DNA from: Paraburkholderia polaris
GTDB taxonomy: Bacteria > Pseudomonadota > Gammaproteobacteria > Burkholderiales > Burkholderiaceae
Direction: 5' to 3'
NCBI RefSeq assembly: GCF_012927345.1
Contig: NZ_JABBGJ010000009.1
Location: 148,351 to 212,350, forward strand
DNA: 64,000 nucleotides
Below, one piece after another: positions 1 through 9,614 of the stretch. The stretch's first letter is position 1. Each line of letters begins with the position of its first letter. The notes below the pieces were generated by a model. That model was not told where the DNA came from. It saw only the letters and a list, made by a program, of their open reading frames with translations, and searched no databases. The translations under genes were made by a program, and so were the position numbers.

Positions 1-2
1 TC

Positions 3-467
3 CACACCACCTTGGCCGCGCTTGGCGTGGCCGCGTTGCTGCGCTCGTCGCCGGTTGCGTTTGAAGTGATCAAGCTGGCCGGTGCCGCGTATCTGGTCTG
101 GATCGGCATCAAGGCGCTGCGCAGCCAGGGTCTCGCCACCGCGCACGAGCGCGCGCCGCAACCGTTGAAGGCGGTGTTCCGCCAGAGCGTGCTTGGCAAT
201 CTGCTGAATCCGAAGGTGACGCTGTTCTTCGTCGTGTTCCTGCCGCAATTCGTGCAGCCGCACGGCACGCAAAGCGTCACGGTGCAGATGCTCGAACTCG
301 GCGTGTTGTTCATGTTGCAGACCGTGGTGGTGTTTTCGCTGTTCGGCGTGTGCGCGGGGATGATCGGCGGCTGGTTGAAGCGCCGGCCGCGTGTGGGCGT
401 GTGGCTCGACCGGCTCGCCGGCGCGACCTTCATCGCGATTGGGATTCGCGTCGCGTTGCGTGATTGA
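3..467 (+). CDS. LysE/RhtB-family amino-acid exporter (5' end outside window)
   Basis: The reading frame is open from the first bases of the window (H-T-T-L-A-A-L-G), so the true start lies upstream. LysE/RhtB exporters are usually about 205-210 residues, so roughly 50 N-terminal residues are missing. The visible part has the family hallmarks: a helix around AALGVAALL, the segment IKLAGAAYLVWIG, and the NLLNPKVTLFFVVFLPQF block, followed by two C-terminal membrane helices. The family exports amino acids or related metabolites across the inner membrane. The substrate cannot be told from sequence. A TTG at 12 would only give a truncated protein. The next gene starts 73 bp downstream on the same strand. 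Confidence 0.9.
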   Translation, partial: HTTLAALGVAALLRSSPVAFEVIKLAGAAYLVWIGIKALRSQGLATAHERAPQPLKAVFRQSVLGNLLNPKVTLFFVVFLPQFVQPHGTQSVTVQMLELGVLFMLQTVVVFSLFGVCAGMIGGWLKRRPRVGVWLDRLAGATFIAIGIRVALRD

Positions 468-539
468 CAGAGAGACCGCTTAAGCGACTGAGCGACCGCC
501 GACAGCCGGACGCGCCAGAAGAACAGTTTGGAGCTTTGA

Positions 540-1403
540 ATGACTTTGCCTTGCATCACCGCCGCGCGCCGCTTCGACGTGCAAGCACATCTGCCGTTCT
601 GGATCGACCCCGAACAGGTTGGCTGGATTCGCTTGACCGATGTGCCCTTGCTTGCGCGCTGGCCCGATGTGTTTGAAATCGACGACGCGCGCGTGACGCT
701 CGCGTCCGTGTTCAATACCGTCGATCTGCGCAGTGCGGCGCTTGGTTCCGTGATCGGTGCGCTTGCCGCCGAGGGCCGTATTCCCGGCTGGCGCGACGAG
801 ACGTACGCGATCCGCAACGCGTTCGATGCGCCGCCGCTCGCGTACATCGAACGCGCGGCGTCGCGTTTCTTCGGCACGCTGACCTACGCGGTGCATCTGA
901 ACGGCGTCGTAGAATACGCGGATGGCGCTCCGCGGATGGCCGCCCCGCAGCTATGGATCGCGCGCCGCAGCGACACCAAGGCGACCGATCCGGGCATGCT
1001 CGACAATGTCGTGGCAGGCGGGATCGGCTGGGGCTTCGGCATCGAGGCGACGATCATCAAGGAGTGCTGGGAAGAAGCCGGCATTCCCGAGGAGATCGCC
1101 GCGCGCGCTACGGCCGGCCGCACCGCGCATGTGCTGCAATCGTTGCCGGAAGGCACGCAGGCCGAACAGATTTTTATCTACGACCTCGCGCTGCCGGCCG
1201 ATTTCGCGCCGCGCAACCAGGACGGGGAAGTGGGCGAACACCGGCTCGCGCGCATCGACGAGGTGGCGCGCTGGATCGAAGAAGGCGCGATGACTGTGGA
1301 TGCGAGTCTCGCCACGTTGGATTGCCTGCTGCGCCGCCGCTGGATCGACGAAGACGCGTGTCCGGGCATCGAGACATTGTTCGCGCCGCCGGCGCTTGCA
1401 TAA
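540..1403 (+). CDS. NUDIX hydrolase with DUF4743-type N-terminal domain
   Basis: A 287-residue protein. The N-terminal half (about 1-120) matches the DUF4743 type found in front of the NUDIX domain of thiamine-diphosphate-related hydrolases such as fungal Tnr3. The NUDIX box lies near residues 161-183: a glycine-rich GGIGWGFG stretch, then E, then KECWEEAGI, which fits the GX5EX7REUXEEXGU pattern with K in place of R. Such enzymes hydrolyse nucleoside-diphosphate-linked compounds using Mg2+. I infer action on thiamine diphosphate or its damaged derivatives from the domain pairing only. The start is supported by GGAG about 8 bp upstream. It probably stands alone between the LysE exporter and purU. 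Confidence 0.85.
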   Translation: MTLPCITAARRFDVQAHLPFWIDPEQVGWIRLTDVPLLARWPDVFEIDDARVTLASVFNTVDLRSAALGSVIGALAAEGRIPGWRDETYAIRNAFDAPPLAYIERAASRFFGTLTYAVHLNGVVEYADGAPRMAAPQLWIARRSDTKATDPGMLDNVVAGGIGWGFGIEATIIKECWEEAGIPEEIAARATAGRTAHVLQSLPEGTQAEQIFIYDLALPADFAPRNQDGEVGEHRLARIDEVARWIEEGAMTVDASLATLDCLLRRRWIDEDACPGIETLFAPPALA

Positions 1404-1514
1404 GCGCTGGTCAGGCGCCCACGCGACGAATAGCCCGAGTCATGCCGTAGCACGCTGCATCGAGCAAGCCACACCGAACAAACCACGCATTGAAGAAAGG
1501 GAGTCACCCAGGTC

Positions 1515-2384
1515 ATGTCGACCGATCACAGCTTTATTCTCAAACTGTCGTGCGCCGACCGGCCCGGCATCGTCCACGCGGTTTCGGGCTTTCTGTTCGA
1601 GCGTGGCAGCAATATTCTCGACTCCGCACAGTTCGGCGATAGCCGCACCGGCGAGTTCTTCATGCGCGTGCATTTCCAGCAGGTGGGGGGCGATCCGGGC
1701 CTGGAGGCGTTGCGCACGTCGTTCGCGACGCTTGCTGAGCAGTTCGGCATGCGCTGGGAATTGCACGATGCTTCGGTGAAGCCGCGCGTCGTCATCATGG
1801 TGTCGAAGATCGGCCATTGCCTGAACGACTTGCTGTTCCGCTATCGCACGGGTCAACTGGGTATCGAGATTCCGGCAATCATCTCGAACCACAAGGAGTT
1901 TTATCAGCTCGCGGCCAGCTACGACATTCCGTTCCATCACTTCCCGCTGTTGGGCGGCACGCCGGACGCGAAGGCTGCGCAGGAAGCGCGCGTGCTCGAA
2001 GTGATCGACGAGCATCAAGCCGATCTGGTGGTGCTCGCGCGCTACATGCAGATTCTGTCACCCCAGTTGTGCGAATCCCTCGCCGGCCGCGCGATCAATA
2101 TTCACCATTCGTTCCTGCCGAGCTTCAAGGGCGCGAAGCCGTATTACCAGGCGTTCGACCGCGGCGTGAAGCTGATCGGCGCAACCGCGCACTACGTGAC
2201 GACGGATCTCGACGAAGGTCCGATCATCGAGCAGGAAGTGGAGCGGGTCGATCACAGCATGACGCCGGAGCAACTGACGGCGATCGGCCGTGACGTGGAA
2301 TGCGTGACGCTCGCGCGTGCGGTGAAGTGGCACGTCGAGCATCGCGTCGTGTTGAACGGCAGCAAGACGGTGGTGTTTCGTTAA
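1515..2384 (+). CDS. purU: formyltetrahydrofolate deformylase
   Basis: A 289-residue protein, normal for PurU. It hydrolyses 10-formyl-THF to THF and formate in the cytoplasm, balancing one-carbon pools and feeding formate to purine synthesis. Residues about 5-85 form an ACT regulatory domain (LKLSCADRPGIVHAVSGFL; SNILDSAQF). Residues about 90-285 form the formyltransferase fold with the SNHKEFYQLA region, the LARYMQILSP motif, the NIHHSFLPSFKGAKPYYQA signature and the catalytic ATAHYVTTDLDEGPII block. The ATG at 1515 is preceded by GGGAG. The PepSY gene ends 8 bp away on the opposite strand, so the two are convergent. Confidence 0.96.
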   Translation: MSTDHSFILKLSCADRPGIVHAVSGFLFERGSNILDSAQFGDSRTGEFFMRVHFQQVGGDPGLEALRTSFATLAEQFGMRWELHDASVKPRVVIMVSKIGHCLNDLLFRYRTGQLGIEIPAIISNHKEFYQLAASYDIPFHHFPLLGGTPDAKAAQEARVLEVIDEHQADLVVLARYMQILSPQLCESLAGRAINIHHSFLPSFKGAKPYYQAFDRGVKLIGATAHYVTTDLDEGPIIEQEVERVDHSMTPEQLTAIGRDVECVTLARAVKWHVEHRVVLNGSKTVVFR

Positions 2385-2391
2385 AAGCGGA

Positions 2392-3627
2392 TCAGGACCG
2401 CACCGCGGTCCTGCCTGCATCCCTCGCGTCCTGTGCGAGCCGTGCGTTTTGCGCCGAACGGCGGCGCGCATTCAGTTTCTTCAGCCAGATCAGCAGCCCC
2501 GTTGCGCTCAGCACGGCGACTGCAATCCCCACCGCGCTAATCAGAATCCGCCCGCCGAGACCGAGGATGCGTCCCGAGTGCAGCGGGAATTGCACCTGCA
2601 TGAAGATGTCGCCCGCCGTGCCCTTGCCGGGAATCTGCGCGCCGAGTTGCTTGCCGGTGGCCGCGTCCCAATACATCCACGGATTGCCAAGGCCGATATC
2701 GCCGTGATCGTTGCCGGTTGCGTAGAAGCCGACGCCGTAGGCGTGCAGGTATTCCGCGTAGTAAAGACCGCCCGGCGGCGCCTTCAGGTTCTGCGCCTTA
2801 CCGGCTTGCTCTGCTAGCTGCACGACGCGCTCGCGGCTCAGCACCGGGTCGCCCGGCTGCGGCGCGCGCAGGATTTCGGGGTTATTGACCGGATTCGGCG
2901 TGAGCGTCGAGAACAGCGACACGATTGGGCGAACGACCGGCGCTGAGAGATTCATCGACACCGACGTCAGCGCGACGATCGCCAGCAGGCCCCAGATCCA
3001 CACGCCGCCCGAGCGGTGCAGATCGAAGGTGAGCGCATAGCCCCCGCGCCCGAGGCGAAACGCGAACGACTTGCGCCATGCCTTGAAGCTCGGAAACGAC
3101 AGCCATAGCGCGATCACGCTATCGAACAGCCACACGATCCCGACAATGCCCATCAGCCACGTGCCGATATCGACCCCGCCGGTGAACGGCAATTGCAGCG
3201 TGTAGTGCAACTTGTAGATGAACGGAATCAGATTGAGCCGTGCGAGCGAAACGGCGCCCCATTCGCGCCGCCCCTGAATGTCGCCGGTGGCGGGATCGAC
3301 GGCGATCTGATTGAAGTCGAGCGGGTAGGGCTGCTTCGTCGCGGGATCGGTGCGCGGCAGCACCATCATCTGCAGTGTGTGGCCGGGTTCAGCGTCGAGT
3401 GGCAGATACGTCACCTGCAGGCGCGGATCAGCCGCTTCGACGCGACGTGCCAACTCGAGCCCCGACAGCGCCGGGCCGACCGTGCGCGCATTGAAGAACG
3501 ACGGATTCAGCGCCGCATCGAGTTCGTGGTCCCACGCGATAATCGCGCCGGTCAGGCCGGCGACGAACAAAAACAGTGCGATGGCGACACCGAACCAGCG
3601 ATGCAGGCGAACGAGCTGCCGCCTCAT
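2392..3627 (-). CDS. PepSY-associated TM-helix protein, iron-regulated type
   Basis: A 411-residue inner-membrane protein of the PepSY_TM (PiuB-like) family. It has an N-terminal helix (about 10-35) after the typical RQLVRLHRWFGV start, a periplasmic PepSY-like region with the FNQIAVDPATGDI segment, paired helices near residues 150-190 and 205-240, and a last helix around 365-390 ending in a basic tail. Relatives are often made under iron limitation and associated with siderophore or ferric-reductase systems; their biochemical role is not settled. A Fur-like box lies 60-87 bp upstream of the start. No siderophore genes are next to it in this window. Confidence 0.87.
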   Translation of the reverse strand: MRRQLVRLHRWFGVAIALFLFVAGLTGAIIAWDHELDAALNPSFFNARTVGPALSGLELARRVEAADPRLQVTYLPLDAEPGHTLQMMVLPRTDPATKQPYPLDFNQIAVDPATGDIQGRREWGAVSLARLNLIPFIYKLHYTLQLPFTGGVDIGTWLMGIVGIVWLFDSVIALWLSFPSFKAWRKSFAFRLGRGGYALTFDLHRSGGVWIWGLLAIVALTSVSMNLSAPVVRPIVSLFSTLTPNPVNNPEILRAPQPGDPVLSRERVVQLAEQAGKAQNLKAPPGGLYYAEYLHAYGVGFYATGNDHGDIGLGNPWMYWDAATGKQLGAQIPGKGTAGDIFMQVQFPLHSGRILGLGGRILISAVGIAVAVLSATGLLIWLKKLNARRRSAQNARLAQDARDAGRTAVRS

Positions 3628-3686
3628 GGGCGAGTCGGCGAAATGAAAAATGAGGGGAAACAGCGAGTCACGGCGTTGCGTCGTAA

Positions 3687-3714
3687 ATGGGAATTATTCG
3701 CATCTTATGCGAAT
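3687..3714 (-). promoter_or_regulatory. putative Fur box upstream of the PepSY gene
   Basis: Positions 3687-3703 read ATGGGAATTATTCGCAT on the plus strand, close to the 7-1-7 Fur pattern TGATAATxATTATCA (TGxGAAT-T-ATTCxCA). Overlapping it, 3696-3714 is a perfect inverted repeat with 8-bp arms ATTCGCAT and ATGCGAAT around CTT. Overlapping dyads are typical of Fur sites. It sits 60-87 bp before the PepSY start, as expected for iron repression. This is inferred from pattern only. Confidence 0.6.
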
Positions 3715-3787
3715 CGGGCGGCCTGCTGCAAGTTTTCAGTAAGCGTCGGACGCGGCGCGGATCTGGCCTCCCGAAGACGGCTGATAC

Positions 3788-3816
3788 AAAAAAAGCGGCA
3801 CCGAAGTGCCGCTTTT
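3788..3816 (-). terminator. intrinsic terminator after the AI-2E permease gene
   Basis: A perfect stem, AAAAGCGGCAC (3791-3801) and GTGCCGCTTTT (3806-3816), closes a CGAA tetraloop. The A-run at 3788-3794 becomes a U-run on the minus strand, placing it about 40 bp past the stop of the 3858-4943 gene. Confidence 0.85.
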
Positions 3817-3857
3817 CGCCCGCGTCCGCCAAGCCCGCATCGCAGTCTGGTTGACGC

Positions 3858-4943
3858 TCACACCAGCCGCAGATAAATCAATTCCCGCTTGATGTACGCA
3901 TAGAAGATCGGCGCCGCGACCACGCCGGGGATGCCGAACGCGGCTTCCATCACGAGCATCGCGATCAGCAATTCCCAAGCGCGTGCCTCGATCTGACCAC
4001 CGACGATTCGCGCGTTCAGGAAGTATTCCAGCTTGTGAATCAGGATCAGGAATACCAGAGACATGACCGCCGCCGGAAAGCTCACGGAGAGCGCCACCGC
4101 GACGATGATCGTGTTCGAGATCAGATTGCCGATCACCGGCAGCAAGCCGACGATAAACGTCACCAGCACCAGCGTTTTGGAGAGCGGCAGCGTGTCGTGA
4201 AAGACCGGCAGGATCACCAGCAGGAAGATGCCGGTGAAGACCGCATTGATGGCGGAAATCTTGACCTGAGCGAATACGATGCGGCGGAAGGCGTCGGCGA
4301 AACGGGTCACGCGCGTGACGAACGCCGTGGACAAAGGCAGCCGCTGCATATGCTTCTGCGCCCCGACCGCGATGATCGCGCCGATGATCATGCCGATCAG
4401 GATGTGCGTGAACGCGCGTGCCGCCGTCTTGCCGCTTTGCTGCAGCATGTTGGCGTGCGTTTGCATCAACTCAGTCGCCTTGGTCTTCATCTGGGCGGTG
4501 TCGACCGGCAGATAGTTGGCGACGAATTGCGGAATCCGGCCGCGCGCCTGGTCGATCAACTGCATCGCCTGGTCGAGCAGATTCTGCACGCTCGGCACGT
4601 CGTTTTCGAAATGCTCGATGATGCCGAGCGTCAGACCGGTCAATGCGCCGACTATCACCACCGAGAGGATCACCACCGCGAGCCAGCGCGCGCGCTGACT
4701 CGACATATGCCGTTCGATGCGCGGCGCGATGGTGTGGACCAGTTGGAACACGAGCAGCCCGGCCAGCAAGGCGCCGAGCAGCCTCAGTTCGATGATCGCC
4801 CACATCCCGAACAGCATCAGCACGTAACTGCCGATTTCGACCGCCGACAGCTTCGGCAGGCTCATGTCGCTAGTCAGCCTGACCGGGCGTGGGCGTAGGT
4901 CCTGCACTTGCCCGTCGTCGCGCGCCTGATTCCGCTTGGCCAT
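3858..4943 (-). CDS. AI-2E family transporter (PerM/YdiK-like permease)
   Basis: A 361-residue polytopic membrane protein. It has two or three N-terminal helices (about 37-95), a hydrophilic periplasmic-type segment rich in Q and K (about 120-180), and a C-terminal bundle with the family-typical LVTFIVGLLPVIGNLISN and HKLEYFLNARIVGGQIEARAWELL regions. The family includes the E. coli TqsA autoinducer-2 exporter, but many members carry other substrates or drive Na+/H+ exchange, so function here is open. The first 26 residues are charged and Met27 (MSLPKLS) is an alternative start. uvrA lies 34 bp upstream on the same strand, so co-transcription is possible. Confidence 0.85.
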   Translation of the reverse strand: MAKRNQARDDGQVQDLRPRPVRLTSDMSLPKLSAVEIGSYVLMLFGMWAIIELRLLGALLAGLLVFQLVHTIAPRIERHMSSQRARWLAVVILSVVIVGALTGLTLGIIEHFENDVPSVQNLLDQAMQLIDQARGRIPQFVANYLPVDTAQMKTKATELMQTHANMLQQSGKTAARAFTHILIGMIIGAIIAVGAQKHMQRLPLSTAFVTRVTRFADAFRRIVFAQVKISAINAVFTGIFLLVILPVFHDTLPLSKTLVLVTFIVGLLPVIGNLISNTIIVAVALSVSFPAAVMSLVFLILIHKLEYFLNARIVGGQIEARAWELLIAMLVMEAAFGIPGVVAAPIFYAYIKRELIYLRLV

Positions 4944-4977
4944 GGCTTATTCCGTCTCCAACCCGTGTTGTGCAGCG

Positions 4978-7851
4978 TTACTTTCTACTGGCAGTGCGTT
5001 TCAGCAGCGGCGCCAGATACTTACCGGTAAAACTTGCCTTCGACTTGGCGACCTGCTCCGGCGTGCCTTGCGCAATGATTTGACCGCCGCCGGCTCCGCC
5101 TTCGGGGCCGAGATCGATGACCCAGTCGGCGGTCTTTATTACATCGAGATTATGCTCGATGATCACGACGGTATTACCCTGGTCTCGCAAACGATGAATG
5201 ACTTCCAGCAGCAATGCGATGTCGTGAAAGTGCAGACCGGTGGTCGGCTCGTCCAGAATGTATAGAGTGCGACCGGTGTCGCGCTTGCTCAGTTCCAAAG
5301 ATAGTTTGACGCGCTGCGCCTCGCCGCCCGACAGAGTGGTGGCCGACTGGCCCAGCCGGATATAGCCCAGACCCACGTCCAGCAAGGTTTTCAGCTTGCG
5401 CGCGACGACCGGCACCGGCTTGAAGAACTCGTAGGCGTTCTCCACCGTCATATCGAGCACTTCGCTGATGTTCTTGCCTTTGTATTGGACGTCGAGCGTT
5501 TCGCGGTTGTAGCGCTTGCCGTGGCAGACGTCGCAGGGAACGTAGACGTCCGGCAAAAAGTGCATTTCCACCTTCAGTACGCCGTCGCCCTGGCAGGATT
5601 CGCAGCGGCCGCCCTTCACGTTGAACGAGAAGCGGCCCGCTTCGTAGCCGCGTTCTTTCGCTGCCGGGACGCCTGCGAACAGTTCGCGGATCGGCGTGAA
5701 CAGGCCCGTGTACGTGGCCGGATTCGAGCGCGGCGTGCGGCCGATCGGCGACTGGTCGACGTTGATGACCTTGTCGAAATGCTCCAGGCCTTCGATCGAT
5801 TCGTACGGCGCCGGCTCGGTGGACGAGCCATACAGGTGATGCGCGACCGCGTGGTACAGCGTGTCGTTGATCAGCGTTGACTTGCCCGAACCGGACACGC
5901 CGGTCACGCAGGTCAGCAGGCCGACCGGCAAATCGAGCGAGACGTGCTGCAGATTATTGCCGTACGCCTCGACGATGCGCAGACGCCGTTCTTCCGGTGC
6001 CTTGCGCTCGTCCGGGAATTCGATGTTGCGGGCGCCGGACATGTACTGCCCGGTCATCGATGCTGCGTTCGCCTCGACCTGCTTGGGCGTGCCTTCGGCG
6101 ATCACCATGCCGCCGTGTTCTCCCGCGCCTGGCCCCATGTCGACCACATAGTCGGCCATGCGGATCATGTCCTCATCGTGTTCGACGACGATCACCGAGT
6201 TGCCCAGGTCGCGCAGATGCTTGAGCGTGGCGATTAGCCGGTCGTTGTCGCGCTGATGCAGACCGATCGACGGTTCATCCAGCACATACATCACGCCGGT
6301 CAAACCGGAACCGATCTGCGAGGCGAGGCGAATCCGCTGCGCTTCACCGCCCGACAGCGTTTCCGCGCTGCGGTCGAGCGACAGGTAATCGAGCCCGACG
6401 TTATTCAGGAACATCAGCCGCGCGACGATTTCCTTGACCACCTTGTCGGCGATCTCGCGCTTCGAGCCTTCGAGCCGCAGCGTCTGGAAATAGCCGAGCG
6501 CGTCGCGCAACGGCCAGCCGCTGATTTCGAAGATGCCGCGCGCGTCGCTATCCGAGCCGACCCGCACGAAACGGGCTTCCCGGCGTAGCCGCGTGCCGGC
6601 GCAAGCGGGGCAAGACTGGTTGTTCTGATACTTGGCGAGCTCTTCGCGCACCGCGACCGAGTCGGTCTCGCGGTAACGCCGCTCCAGGTTCGGGATGATC
6701 CCTTCGAATACATGTTCGCGAACGGAGGTGCGGCCGCGTTCGTTGATGTACGAGAACGGAATTTCCTGCTTCCCCGAACCGAACAGCAGAATCTTGCGGA
6801 CTTTTTCCGGCAGGTCTTCGACCGCCGTGTCGATGTCGAACTCGTAGAACGCCGCGAGACTTTGCAGCATCTGGAAGTAGAACTGGTTACGCCTGTCCCA
6901 GCCCTTCACTGCGCCTGCCGCTAGCGACAGCGACGGATGCGCGACCACCCGCTTCGGATCGAAGAAGGTGATCTGGCCGAGGCCGTCGCATTCCGGGCAC
7001 GCGCCCATCGGGTTGTTGAACGAGAAGAGGCGCGGCTCGAGCTCCTGCAGCGAATACGAGCAGATCGGGCAGGCGAACTTCGAGCTGAACAGTTTCTCCT
7101 TGTCGGTATCCATCTCCAGCGCGATCGCGCGGCCGTCGGCGAGACGCAGCGCCGTTTCGAACGATTCGGCGAGGCGCTGCTTCATATCGGGGCGCACTTT
7201 CAGCCGGTCGACGACCACGTCGATCGTGTGCTTGTCGTTCTTTTTCAGCTTCGGCAGCGAGTCGACTTCATAGATTTTCGCGACGCCTTCGTTGGCCGTG
7301 CCACCGCCCGAGCGGACGCGAAAACGGATGAAACCCTGCGCCTGCATCTCCTCGAACAGCTCGACGTGCTCGCCTTTGCGGTCCGCCACCACCGGCGCGA
7401 GGATCATCAGCTTGGTCTCTTCGGGTAACGCGAGCGCCGCGTCGACCATCTGCGAGACGCTTTGCGCTTCCAGCGGAATTTCGTGGTCCGGGCAGTACGG
7501 CGTGCCGACCCGTGCGAACAGCAGCCGCAGATAGTCGTGAATTTCGGTGACGGTGCCGACCGTGGAACGCGGATTGTGCGAGGTCGCCTTCTGTTCGATC
7601 GAGATCGCTGGCGACAGGCCTTCGATCAGATCGACGTCCGGTTTCTCCATCAATTGCAGGAATTGGCGGGCGTAAGCAGAAAGACTTTCGACGTAGCGCC
7701 GCTGTCCTTCCGCATAGAGCGTGTCGAACGCCAGCGACGATTTACCCGAGCCGGACAGGCCCGTAATTACGACGAGCTTGTGACGCGGGAGGTCGAGATT
7801 GACGTTCTTCAGGTTGTGGGTGCGAGCCCCACGGATACGGATTTGTTCCAC
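4978..7851 (-). CDS. uvrA: excinuclease ABC subunit A
   Basis: A 957-residue protein, close to usual UvrA length. It is the damage-recognition ATPase of nucleotide excision repair that loads UvrB. Two ABC ATPase modules are visible: Walker [10 protein letters not shown] near residue 31 with its LSGGEAQR signature near 510, and GVSGSGKST near 655 with a second LSGGEAQR near 840. Zinc-binding pairs occur as CPIC...CPEC (about 260-290) and CESC...CDVC (about 755-785). The start is GTG at 7851-7849; the only nearby ATG (7863-7861) is followed at once by a TAA. No clear LexA box was found upstream. ssb is not adjacent: an MFS gene lies between. Confidence 0.97.
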   Translation of the reverse strand: MEQIRIRGARTHNLKNVNLDLPRHKLVVITGLSGSGKSSLAFDTLYAEGQRRYVESLSAYARQFLQLMEKPDVDLIEGLSPAISIEQKATSHNPRSTVGTVTEIHDYLRLLFARVGTPYCPDHEIPLEAQSVSQMVDAALALPEETKLMILAPVVADRKGEHVELFEEMQAQGFIRFRVRSGGGTANEGVAKIYEVDSLPKLKKNDKHTIDVVVDRLKVRPDMKQRLAESFETALRLADGRAIALEMDTDKEKLFSSKFACPICSYSLQELEPRLFSFNNPMGACPECDGLGQITFFDPKRVVAHPSLSLAAGAVKGWDRRNQFYFQMLQSLAAFYEFDIDTAVEDLPEKVRKILLFGSGKQEIPFSYINERGRTSVREHVFEGIIPNLERRYRETDSVAVREELAKYQNNQSCPACAGTRLRREARFVRVGSDSDARGIFEISGWPLRDALGYFQTLRLEGSKREIADKVVKEIVARLMFLNNVGLDYLSLDRSAETLSGGEAQRIRLASQIGSGLTGVMYVLDEPSIGLHQRDNDRLIATLKHLRDLGNSVIVVEHDEDMIRMADYVVDMGPGAGEHGGMVIAEGTPKQVEANAASMTGQYMSGARNIEFPDERKAPEERRLRIVEAYGNNLQHVSLDLPVGLLTCVTGVSGSGKSTLINDTLYHAVAHHLYGSSTEPAPYESIEGLEHFDKVINVDQSPIGRTPRSNPATYTGLFTPIRELFAGVPAAKERGYEAGRFSFNVKGGRCESCQGDGVLKVEMHFLPDVYVPCDVCHGKRYNRETLDVQYKGKNISEVLDMTVENAYEFFKPVPVVARKLKTLLDVGLGYIRLGQSATTLSGGEAQRVKLSLELSKRDTGRTLYILDEPTTGLHFHDIALLLEVIHRLRDQGNTVVIIEHNLDVIKTADWVIDLGPEGGAGGGQIIAQGTPEQVAKSKASFTGKYLAPLLKRTASRK

Positions 7852-8220
7852 GCGTTATTCCATCACCTGGCCATTAGCTGGCGGAAAGAGGAGGAGGCTA
7901 AACCTGCTACTATAACGACTTTTCAAGACCGCCGTTACGGCTTCCTGACAGCCCGAAGAAGGCACAAGGTAAGCTGTAAGGCAGCGGTCCAGCGCCGCGG
8001 GAAAGAGGTCTAACTGGGGCCATTTTCCGCGAGTACAAGGCGCCGCGAGGCTCCAGACGAGCGTGTAGCAAGGCCGCCGGCCCGAATGCCGCGCCGCATG
8101 CATGCCGCCGTCCAGCCGTCTCGTGGTAAGCCGCCTGGTTGTGGCCGTCCCGCGGGGAAGGTCCGCTCGCGGTGTGCCGCCCAGCGGTAGGCCGCCCCGC
8201 TCATTCAAAGAACGCTCCCG
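7852..8220. other. divergent intergenic region, uvrA / MFS exporter
   Basis: The 369 bp between the two divergent starts must hold both promoters. I see no confident RNA gene and no convincing SOS box (CTG-N10-CAG). A two-codon ORF (ATG-GAA-TAA, minus strand 7863-7855) lies just before the GTG start of uvrA. The rest is GC-rich and has no recognisable element. Confidence 0.5.
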
Positions 8221-9411
8221 ATGTCCAATCCGTCCGCTACATCCTCACGCATGAGCGCGCCTGAAATGCGCGCGACCATGTCGCTAGCCGCCATCTTCGC
8301 GCTGCGCATGCTCGGTCTCTTCATGATCATGCCGGTGTTCTCCATCTACGCGAAGACCATCCCCGGCGGCGACAACGTGCTGCTGGTGGGTATTGCGCTC
8401 GGTGCGTACGGCGTGACGCAGTCGCTCCTGTATATCTTCTATGGCTGGATCTCCGACAAGATCGGCCGCAAGCCCGTCATCGCCACCGGGCTGCTGATCT
8501 TCGCGCTCGGCAGCTTTGTCGCGGCGGGTGCACACGACATGACGTGGATTATTGTCGGCCGGGTGATCCAGGGGATGGGCGCGGTGTCTTCGGCGGTGCT
8601 CGCGTTCATCGCCGACCTCACCTCCGAAGAGCATCGCACCAAGGCGATGGCGATGGTGGGCGGCAGTATCGGCGTTTCGTTCGCGGTGGCGATCGTCGGT
8701 GCGCCGATCGTGTTCCATTGGGTCGGCATGAGCGGCTTGTTCACGCTGGTCGGCATCTTCTCGATTCTGGCGGTCGGCCTGGTACTGTGGGTCGTGCCGG
8801 ATGCGCCCAAACCCGTGCACGTGCGCGCGCCGTTCGCCGAGGTGCTGCATAACGTCGAACTGCTGCGCCTGAATTTCGGCGTGCTCGTGTTGCACGCCAC
8901 GCAAACCGCGTTGTTCCTCGTCGTGCCGCGCATTCTCGAAGCCGGCGGCTTGCCGGTGGCTTCGCACTGGAAGGTGTATTTGCCGGTGATGGGCCTCTCG
9001 TTCGTGATGATGGTCCCGGCGATCATCGCCGCTGAAAAGCGCGGGAAAATGAAAATCGTGCTGCTGTCGGCGATCGGTCTTATCCTGATCGGACAGTTGT
9101 TGTTGGGCGTCGCTCCGCATACGATTCTGAGTGTGGCGGCGATCCTCTTTGTCTACTTTCTCGGCTTCAACATTCTTGAAGCATCGCAGCCTTCGCTGGT
9201 GTCGAAACTGGCGCCGGGCTCGCGCAAGGGCGCGGCCACGGGCGTCTACAACACTACGCAGTCGATCGGCCTTGCAATGGGCGGCGTGATCGGCGGCTGG
9301 CTGCTGAAGGCTGATGGTCAGAGCGCAGTATTTTTCGCCTGCTCGGGGCTCGTGTTTTGCTGGCTTATAATCGCGGCAAATATGAAACAGCCGCCGCGCA
9401 AGAAGGCGTAA
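8221..9411 (+). CDS. MFS transporter, YajR-like drug/proton antiporter
   Basis: A 396-residue, 12-helix major facilitator. The MFS motif A loop is GWISDKIGRKPVI (about residues 76-88), and motif C-like GGSIGVSFAVAIVGAP occurs near 155-170. The second half contains the ATGVYNTTQSIGLAMGG helix. It resembles YajR but lacks its extra C-terminal soluble domain. It presumably exports small molecules with proton exchange; the substrate is unknown. No strong Shine-Dalgarno precedes 8221. Met11 (8251) is an alternative start. It is divergent from uvrA and 203 bp upstream of ssb. Confidence 0.88.
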   Translation: MSNPSATSSRMSAPEMRATMSLAAIFALRMLGLFMIMPVFSIYAKTIPGGDNVLLVGIALGAYGVTQSLLYIFYGWISDKIGRKPVIATGLLIFALGSFVAAGAHDMTWIIVGRVIQGMGAVSSAVLAFIADLTSEEHRTKAMAMVGGSIGVSFAVAIVGAPIVFHWVGMSGLFTLVGIFSILAVGLVLWVVPDAPKPVHVRAPFAEVLHNVELLRLNFGVLVLHATQTALFLVVPRILEAGGLPVASHWKVYLPVMGLSFVMMVPAIIAAEKRGKMKIVLLSAIGLILIGQLLLGVAPHTILSVAAILFVYFLGFNILEASQPSLVSKLAPGSRKGAATGVYNTTQSIGLAMGGVIGGWLLKADGQSAVFFACSGLVFCWLIIAANMKQPPRKKA

Positions 9412-9614
9412 CAGCGCCCCTAACCCTGGGCGCTTCACGCCGGACCCCCAAGGGGACTTCCTTCGGGGCGGAAAACTTGGGACGGCCCGGCGTTTTCTTG
9501 ACAAAACTCACCCGGCGGCGGGCTGAGGCGCAGTTCTGGTCTCGGGCCTGCTGGCCATGAGACGCGAACAGTGCGTTGCCGCGCCGCCTGCAACGGAATC
9601 AACAGGAGAAACTC

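Noticed and set aside
4035..4898. 287-residue plus-strand frame opposite the AI-2E permease
   Set aside because: Antisense shadow with highly charged, low-complexity composition.
7852..8220. SOS (LexA) box shared by uvrA and its divergent neighbour
   Set aside because: No CTG-N10-CAG pattern with an AT-rich centre was found; ssb also lacks a visible one.
8284..9504. 406-residue minus-strand frame opposite the MFS exporter
   Set aside because: His/Arg/Asp-rich antisense composition without any fold; the plus-strand MFS is unmistakable.
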